NCBI GenBank assembly: GCA_000257205.1
Contig: AEZC01000083.1
Span: 1 to 62,531 of the forward strand
From: Vibrio ordalii ATCC 33509
GTDB taxonomy: Bacteria > Pseudomonadota > Gammaproteobacteria > Enterobacterales > Vibrionaceae
Length of the DNA stretch: 62,531 nt
Direction of reading: 5' to 3'
The notes below the pieces were generated by a model. The model ran no database searches. It had not been told where the DNA came from and was given only the letters and a program-made list of their open reading frames with translations. A program made the translations under genes and the position numbers. Positions 58,396-62,531 of the stretch are shown one piece after another (positions within the stretch are counted from its first letter, which is position 1; each line of letters begins with the position of its first letter).

Positions 58396-58528
58396 GGATT
58401 TTTTTTCAATTTTCTAAAAAAAATGTGTTTCGCGATAAAAACAGGATGAAAGGTCGAAAAACCACCAGAGAGGTAATAATTTCGCTAAAGATTTGTTGAT
58501 AAAAGTCGATAGATATCGCTTTTCATCG

Positions 58529-59662
58529 CTACCGAAGCAATACCAGTGCTAGGTTTGGCTGTTTTTTAGCTTGTGCAAGAATAGAGGTACTGACTTGTTG
58601 CAGGATTTGCTGTTTCACCATTTGGGTGGTTTCTTTCGCATAATCCGTATCTTTAATTCGACTATTTGATGAGGCAAGGTTTTCATGTACGTTGTCAAGG
58701 TTGTTAATGGCGTGGCTAAAACGGTTTTGCAGCGCGCCTAACTCTGAGCGATGGCTATCAACGAACTGCATTGCAGTATCAATGACAGCAACCGCACGCT
58801 GCGCACCGCCAACTTCGGTAATATCAAGGTTGTCGACCGCTTCATATCCCGTCATATTCATTTGCAACTGATTAGCTAAGCTACCTTGAAAATCAATAGT
58901 CCCGGAGGTTTCCTTACCCGCAATGAAAAGTTGTAGCTGCCCTTTGTCGTTGACTGACGCCGATACCTTATTGGTTTGCCCGTTGATGTAAGTCGCCAAC
59001 TCTTCAATATCGTCCCCCACTTTGGCTTGGATTTGAATGCTCTGCTGCTTACCATTGATATCGCTATAGTTCATGGTGAGCTGCCGATTATCTTGCGTCA
59101 CCCGCCACTGGCTATCCGCCATACCTGCCGCAACATAGCTAAAGCCGCCCATATCCAAACTATCTGAACGCATGTTTTTTAACGAAACTTGCACTGCTTC
59201 GCCAGAGCTCGCCCCTATCTGAAATGAGGATTGACCAAACGAACCATTCAGTAACTTACGACCACCAAAAGAGGTGGTTTCAGCTATTCGGTTTAATTCA
59301 TCGTTCAAAGCACTCATTTCTTCCTGTAAAGCTTGCCGCTCCGCTTTACTGTTCACGCCATTCGCTGACTGCAAAGAGAGGTCTCGCATACGCTGGAGCA
59401 GATTCGTTGATTCTTGCATTGCACCTTCAGCGGTCTGCATGATTGAAATACCATCATTAGCATTGCGCACGGCAACATCTAAGCCCCTCATTTGCGACTC
59501 AAGGCGATTCGAAATTTGTAAACCCGCAGCATCATCTTTGGCACTATTAATACGCTTCCCGGAAGCAAGACGCTCCAAAGATTGGTTCAACATTTCGCTT
59601 GCTGAGCCTAAGTGGCGCTGCGCAATCAAAGCGGAAACATTGGTATTAACGGTAATTGCCAT
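58529..59662 (-). CDS. Polar flagellin (distal, divergent copy)
   Basis: This 377-residue flagellin keeps the D0/D1 ends but is more divergent than the other two. It begins [20 protein letters not shown] and ends [20 protein letters not shown] followed by LR rather than the usual LLG. The natural start is ATG 59662. The frame is open 22 codons further without family similarity. A sigma-28 promoter lies about 40 bases upstream. By position it matches FlaE of V. cholerae or FlaF of V. parahaemolyticus, often a minor flagellin. I see no clear terminator in 58410-58528. Confidence 0.94.
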   Translation of the reverse strand: MAITVNTNVSALIAQRHLGSASEMLNQSLERLASGKRINSAKDDAAGLQISNRLESQMRGLDVAVRNANDGISIMQTAEGAMQESTNLLQRMRDLSLQSANGVNSKAERQALQEEMSALNDELNRIAETTSFGGRKLLNGSFGQSSFQIGASSGEAVQVSLKNMRSDSLDMGGFSYVAAGMADSQWRVTQDNRQLTMNYSDINGKQQSIQIQAKVGDDIEELATYINGQTNKVSASVNDKGQLQLFIAGKETSGTIDFQGSLANQLQMNMTGYEAVDNLDITEVGGAQRAVAVIDTAMQFVDSHRSELGALQNRFSHAINNLDNVHENLASSNSRIKDTDYAKETTQMVKQQILQQVSTSILAQAKKQPNLALVLLR

Positions 59663-59694
59663 AACAGACCCATGCCATAGAATGAATGATCTTT

Positions 59695-59721
59695 GTATCG
59701 GACAGCGGTCGATTTTCTTTA
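59695..59721 (-). promoter_or_regulatory. Sigma-28 promoter for the distal flagellin
   Basis: The minus strand has TAAA (59718-59721), a 15-base spacer and TCCGATAC (59695-59702), two mismatches from GCCGATAA. It lies directly after the terminator of the DyP gene. Confidence 0.78.
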
Positions 59722-59735
59722 CACTCAATGCTTAA

Positions 59736-59761
59736 AAAGAAAAACCGAGCACAAGGCTCGG
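59736..59761 (-). terminator. Terminator after the DyP peroxidase gene
   Basis: CCGAGC (59745-59750) pairs with GCTCGG (59756-59761) around ACAAG, and the minus-strand exit reads TTTTTCTTTTT. It insulates the flagellin cluster from the peroxidase gene. Confidence 0.85.
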
Positions 59762-59786
59762 TCAGATGGTAGGACAATATTGAGAC

Positions 59787-60689
59787 TTACTTTAGTTCAA
59801 GATGTTGCAGCATCTCAGCTGAAGGGGCAAAAAAGTACGCGCCCGTCACGGCTTTGGTAAAACGCAGCAGTTGGTCTGTTTTACCATCCATCACACCATA
59901 CATACTTTCCAACATTACTTTAAAGTTATGCAGCGTATGGCAATAAGCAATGAACAGTAAACCGTGTTCACCACTTACCGTACCGTAAGGTAAACTGTGA
60001 CGAACAATTTTCAGCCCTTTCCCCTCTTCTTTAAGATCAACACGGCCAACGTGAGACGCTGCAGGTACATTATCAAGCTCAATCGAATCAGGCTTAGTAC
60101 GCCCAATCACTTTTTCTTGCGCCGCCACATTTAAGCGATTCCAAGCTGGAAGGTTATGCACAAAACGCTGCAACATCACATAGCTGCCACCAGCAAATTC
60201 ACCCTCAGCAATCAGTGCCACTTCTTGACGTTTTTCGGCTTTAGGGTTTTCAGTGCCATCGATAAAGTCCGTCATATCACGCGCATCTAAGTAACGAAAT
60301 GAGTAGGTTTCATCCACCATTTCAACCCACTCAGCCACGGGTTCCATCCATTTACGCAACACATAAAACAGCAAGTCATGGCGTTGAGAATGGCAGTGAA
60401 TCAACACATCCACCTCAGTGCTAGGTGCGATGGTTTCACCTTTACCAAGCTCAGGAAAATCAATCAGCTCTTGTGGCATACTTTGGTTCAAACGCTGCCA
60501 AAAGGTGCGAGTAAACGCGACCGACACGGTTAATTCAGCACCGGGTTGATGCTGATTTATCTCATTGACTAAAGCGGGCAATGTTTTTAATTGCGCTAAA
60601 ACATGTGCCAAATTTTTCTTTACTTTTAAAAGGCTAAACAGCGCAAACGGACCTGCTTCAGGCAGAATCGCGGTTTGAGGTTGTGTCAT
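59787..60689 (-). CDS. DyP-type heme peroxidase (YfeX-like)
   Basis: Dye-decolorising peroxidases use heme and hydrogen peroxide. The 300-residue product has the distal catalytic aspartate motif DMTDFIDGTENPKAEKR. The proximal histidine region is NVPAASHVGRVDL, and the distal arginine lies in LKIVRHSLPYGTVSGEHG. It has no Tat signal, so it is a cytosolic YfeX-type enzyme. No encapsulin gene is adjacent. It lies downstream of the DUF2919 gene on the same strand. Confidence 0.94.
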   Translation of the reverse strand: MTQPQTAILPEAGPFALFSLLKVKKNLAHVLAQLKTLPALVNEINQHQPGAELTVSVAFTRTFWQRLNQSMPQELIDFPELGKGETIAPSTEVDVLIHCHSQRHDLLFYVLRKWMEPVAEWVEMVDETYSFRYLDARDMTDFIDGTENPKAEKRQEVALIAEGEFAGGSYVMLQRFVHNLPAWNRLNVAAQEKVIGRTKPDSIELDNVPAASHVGRVDLKEEGKGLKIVRHSLPYGTVSGEHGLLFIAYCHTLHNFKVMLESMYGVMDGKTDQLLRFTKAVTGAYFFAPSAEMLQHLELK

Positions 60690-60755
60690 AAAATATCCTC
60701 ACTTACTTATTTTTGCTCAGTGTAATTCAGTTTTTTGGGGCGACCTTGATTGGGA

Positions 60756-61220
60756 TCACGCCTTGTCTATGAGCGGGATAGAAAAACAATCGCGCACACT
60801 TTTACTCTTCAGTAGATATAGACCAAACCATAACAGCACCAACAGTGTGCTTGCATTGGCCCAATTAAAAACGCCGTGCTCTAAATAGATATGATAAAGC
60901 GTTTGCATAAATTGCAAGATAACCATAAGTAACGTCAGCGGTTTTCCCATGCTGACGATGCGGTTTAGCCACGATCGTTCAGGAGCACGTAAGCTGATAA
61001 GCCACATCAGAATGATGCTTCGCAGCCCCATAATCAACCCCAAATAAAGCATCGAATGGTCTGGGTAAGCAATTGTTAAAATCGTCGTGCCATTATCTCG
61101 GCTTGCTCCCGCCACCACAAAAACAATCCAAGCTTTTGCCAAAAATAACCAACCAAGCCAGATAAGTTTAGGGGCTTTAAGAAAACCATGTTGGTCGTAT
61201 CGCTCTAACGCATAACGCAT
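60756..61220 (-). CDS. DUF2919 (YfeZ-like) membrane protein
   Basis: The 154-residue product has about four hydrophobic segments (WLGWLFLAKAWIVFVVAGAS, MLYLGLIMGLRSIILMWLIS, LTLLMVILQFMQTLYHIYL, STLLVLLWFGLYLLKS) and the N-terminal signature YDQHGFLKAPKLIW of the DUF2919 family. ATG 61220 has GAAGG upstream. A TTG one codon earlier is the alternative. Function is unknown. It may be co-transcribed with the DyP gene 66 bases downstream. E. coli also has YfeZ close to YfeX. Confidence 0.86.
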   Translation of the reverse strand: MRYALERYDQHGFLKAPKLIWLGWLFLAKAWIVFVVAGASRDNGTTILTIAYPDHSMLYLGLIMGLRSIILMWLISLRAPERSWLNRIVSMGKPLTLLMVILQFMQTLYHIYLEHGVFNWANASTLLVLLWFGLYLLKSKSVRDCFSIPLIDKA

Positions 61221-61401
61221 CAATACCTTCGCTCTTTTAAAAAAACGTTTTTACTTTAGCGAATAGATTTCAAATAGCTAGCCTGATCTTTGCTCTTGAC
61301 CAGTTTCTCACTTGAACATCACGCATAGTGATCAACCTCAATAGTGAAACATGACGATACGTGATAGGGTGAGCACCTGTCTATAGCCGCTTGTAAACGT
61401 T

Positions 61402-61743
61402 ATGAATAAAACGATTATCCCCTCAGAACAAACTCAGCAACAAGCCATGAAAGTCGCCTTAGCCACTCAGAAGCAGGGACAAACTAAAGAGCAAACCAAG
61501 CTGATCGCCCAAGGTATTGAGAAAGGCATTGCTTTGTATAAAAAACAGCAAAAAGAGAAAAACCGGCAGGTAGATAAAGCAAAAAAAAGAGCATTGCAGC
61601 TAAAGAAAACCGCACAAAATAGAGAAGAAGAACCCGCACAGATTGAAACTTCATCCAGCTTAGTACCGACCTCATGGTTACCTTGGGCACTGCTGATCGT
61701 GAGCTGGCTTGGTTTTATCTCTTATTTAGCTTTGAAAGGTTAA
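61402..61743 (+). CDS. DUF2956 membrane-anchored protein
   Basis: This 113-residue protein is mostly charged helix (KEQTKLIAQGIEKGIALYKK) with one C-terminal transmembrane segment (SWLPWALLIVSWLGFISYLA). It matches the DUF2956 family of Vibrio and relatives. Function is unknown. It is probably in one transcript with the lipoprotein gene three bases downstream. Confidence 0.85.
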   Translation: MNKTIIPSEQTQQQAMKVALATQKQGQTKEQTKLIAQGIEKGIALYKKQQKEKNRQVDKAKKRALQLKKTAQNREEEPAQIETSSSLVPTSWLPWALLIVSWLGFISYLALKG

Positions 61744-61746
61744 CTT

Positions 61747-62139
61747 ATGAAAAGACTGTCTATATTATTGCTGGCAGCGCTAATGATAGGCTGTAGCTCA
61801 TCACACAGCCCACTTCCAAACGATGCAGATCGCATCCAGATCCGTACTGATGCCGGATTTGATGCTGATCAGTGTAATTGGTTAGGGGATGTGACAGGCA
61901 GTGAAGGTTACTGGTTCAGCTCTTGGCTCATTCCCAATGACAAATTGATTCTAAGGGCGGTAAACGAGCTAAAAACTCACGCCCATCAATTGGGGGGCGA
62001 TACAGTAACGCTCGATTACCGGTTACTCCAATTATTTCAAAACCTCTGTTACGATTTTGGGCACCGTTTACTGCTGCTTATGCGATATCAATGTGAAAAC
62101 ACCATAAAAAAAGCCAGCAAATGCTGGCTTATGCACTAA
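61747..62139 (+). pseudogene. DUF4156 lipoprotein with a likely frameshift near its 3' end
   Basis: The gene starts with a lipoprotein signal (LLLAALMIGCSSSH, lipobox Cys) and a DUF4156-like body (NELKTHAHQLGGDTVTL). After about 62010 this frame changes to sequence unlike the family (LDYRLLQLFQNLCYDFGHRL) and runs through the downstream hairpin to 62139. The next frame instead reads ITGYSNYFKTSVTILGTVYC and stops at 62105-62107, just before that hairpin, as a normal gene would. I infer a one-base indel near 62010-62016, either a real mutation or a sequencing error. Confidence 0.75.
62108..62130 (-). terminator. Terminator of the winged-helix gene
   Basis: AAGCCAGCA (62111-62119) pairs with TGCTGGCTT (62122-62130). 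The minus-strand exit has seven T, so it ends the gene at 62129-62416, whose stop lies at the edge of the stem. Confidence 0.85.
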
Positions 62140-62416
62140 ATCCAAGGCTAGTCGCAATATCACAGCGACGATCTAATACCCATTGACTATCAAATGGCCC
62201 CCAATCAGAGAGTTGATAGTAACCATCATTGTGACGCCTTCCATCTTGAACAAACATCAGTTCAATCCCTATTCCTGGCAGTGCTTTCAGGACATCCTGA
62301 ATCGTACGGCGAGGCCACCCCGTTTTTTCGATGAGTTTGGGCACGTTGGGCCTTTCAAGGCTTTCTACTAACAAAGCTAAATACAGTCGCCTTGCAAAAA
62401 CAGGACTCAGTTCCAT
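62129..62416 (-). CDS. Small winged-helix DNA-binding protein
   Basis: This 95-residue protein has a helix-turn-helix (LVESLERPNVPKLIEKTGWP, then RRTIQDVLKALPGI) followed by a probable beta-wing (IELMFVQDGRRHNDGYYQLS). I place the start at ATG 62416 (MELSPVFARR) because GGAGG stands six bases upstream. The longer frame begins with GTG at 62422, inside the ribosome-binding site. Its target is unknown. The 62423-62531 edge holds its upstream region and no other gene that I see. Confidence 0.75.
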   Translation of the reverse strand: MELSPVFARRLYLALLVESLERPNVPKLIEKTGWPRRTIQDVLKALPGIGIELMFVQDGRRHNDGYYQLSDWGPFDSQWVLDRRCDIATSLGFSA

Positions 62417-62531
62417 TGACACCTCCTATTACTGTGCGCTTCATTATTTCTGTTTTTACAGTTGGAGTGTTGCGCTTGATCAATAACTTTCCAATCGTAA
62501 TCAGCTGAAACGTATTTTTTAACAACAAAAT

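Noticed and set aside
57153..58409. The 41-codon N-terminal extension of the middle flagellin
   Set aside because: Flagellin similarity starts at ATG 58286, which has a ribosome-binding site. The extension covers the sigma-28 promoter.
59787..60689. DyP peroxidase as encapsulin cargo
   Set aside because: No encapsulin gene is adjacent and I see no cargo-loading tail. The protein looks like the free cytosolic YfeX type.
61318..61332. ATCAC-N5-GTGAT inverted repeat before the DUF2956 gene as an operator
   Set aside because: It has only five-base arms and the wrong orientation for a CRP site. Such repeats are expected by chance.

Overview
The window is ordinary chromosome of a Vibrio species. 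The evidence is a FlrA/FlrB/FlrC sigma-54 flagellar cascade, several tandem flagellin genes beside flaG-fliD, a FadR/FarS-type fabB 3'UTR, and a gene order (znu, suc/sdh, gltA, pgm-seqA-fldA-fur-asd-pdxB-fabB-mnmC-aroC-prmB-smrB-flhB) that I recognise from Vibrio cholerae and relatives. I cannot name the species. I saw no tRNA, rRNA, CRISPR array, prophage, integron or insertion sequence. The only dispersed repeat I recognise is one ERIC-type element.

Layout. 1-3217: end of an exported propeller-like protein, then the zinc importer znuA <-> znuCB around a Zur box. 3241-12849: one long minus-strand TCA block, read sdhCDAB-sucABCD, divergent from gltA (13254-14543). 14629-23897: housekeeping and small conserved genes (Nif3-like, DUF1853, pgm, seqA, ybfF, DUF2788, fldA, a CidA/CidB pair with its LysR regulator, a DUF4442 protein, fur). 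24012-34503: asd, pdxB, fabB with a probable FarS sRNA in its 3'UTR, mnmC, an FMN reductase, yfcL, epmC, aroC, prmB and smrB. 34560-59662: polar flagellar genes, all on the minus strand, read as three flagellins, flaG, fliD, fliT, fliS, flrA, flrBC, fliEFGHIJ, fliKLMNOPQR and flhB. 59787-62416: a DyP peroxidase, three small conserved genes and a small winged-helix protein.

How it works together. The TCA block makes most of the oxidative cycle from citrate synthase to succinate dehydrogenase. The flagellar block carries its own hierarchy: FlrA (with the two arginines used for c-di-GMP control) should act at the sigma-54 promoter seen before flrB. FlrBC should act at the sigma-54 promoter before fliE, and a further sigma-54-like site lies before fliK. 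FliA (encoded elsewhere) should act at the sigma-28 promoters seen before all three flagellins. Zinc and iron homeostasis are represented by the Zur box and by fur with a Fur-box-like site on its own promoter.

I found no clearly new multi-gene system. The points most worth a second look are: a seven-copy 16-bp tandem repeat that overlaps the fliJ stop codon, followed by a sigma-54-like promoter before fliK; an NPEH instead of NPTH cleavage motif in FlhB; a likely frameshift in a DUF4156 lipoprotein; a G-rich hexamer repeat inside the prmB terminator loop; a duplicated motif in FliD; and paired hairpins at the sucB-sucC junction.
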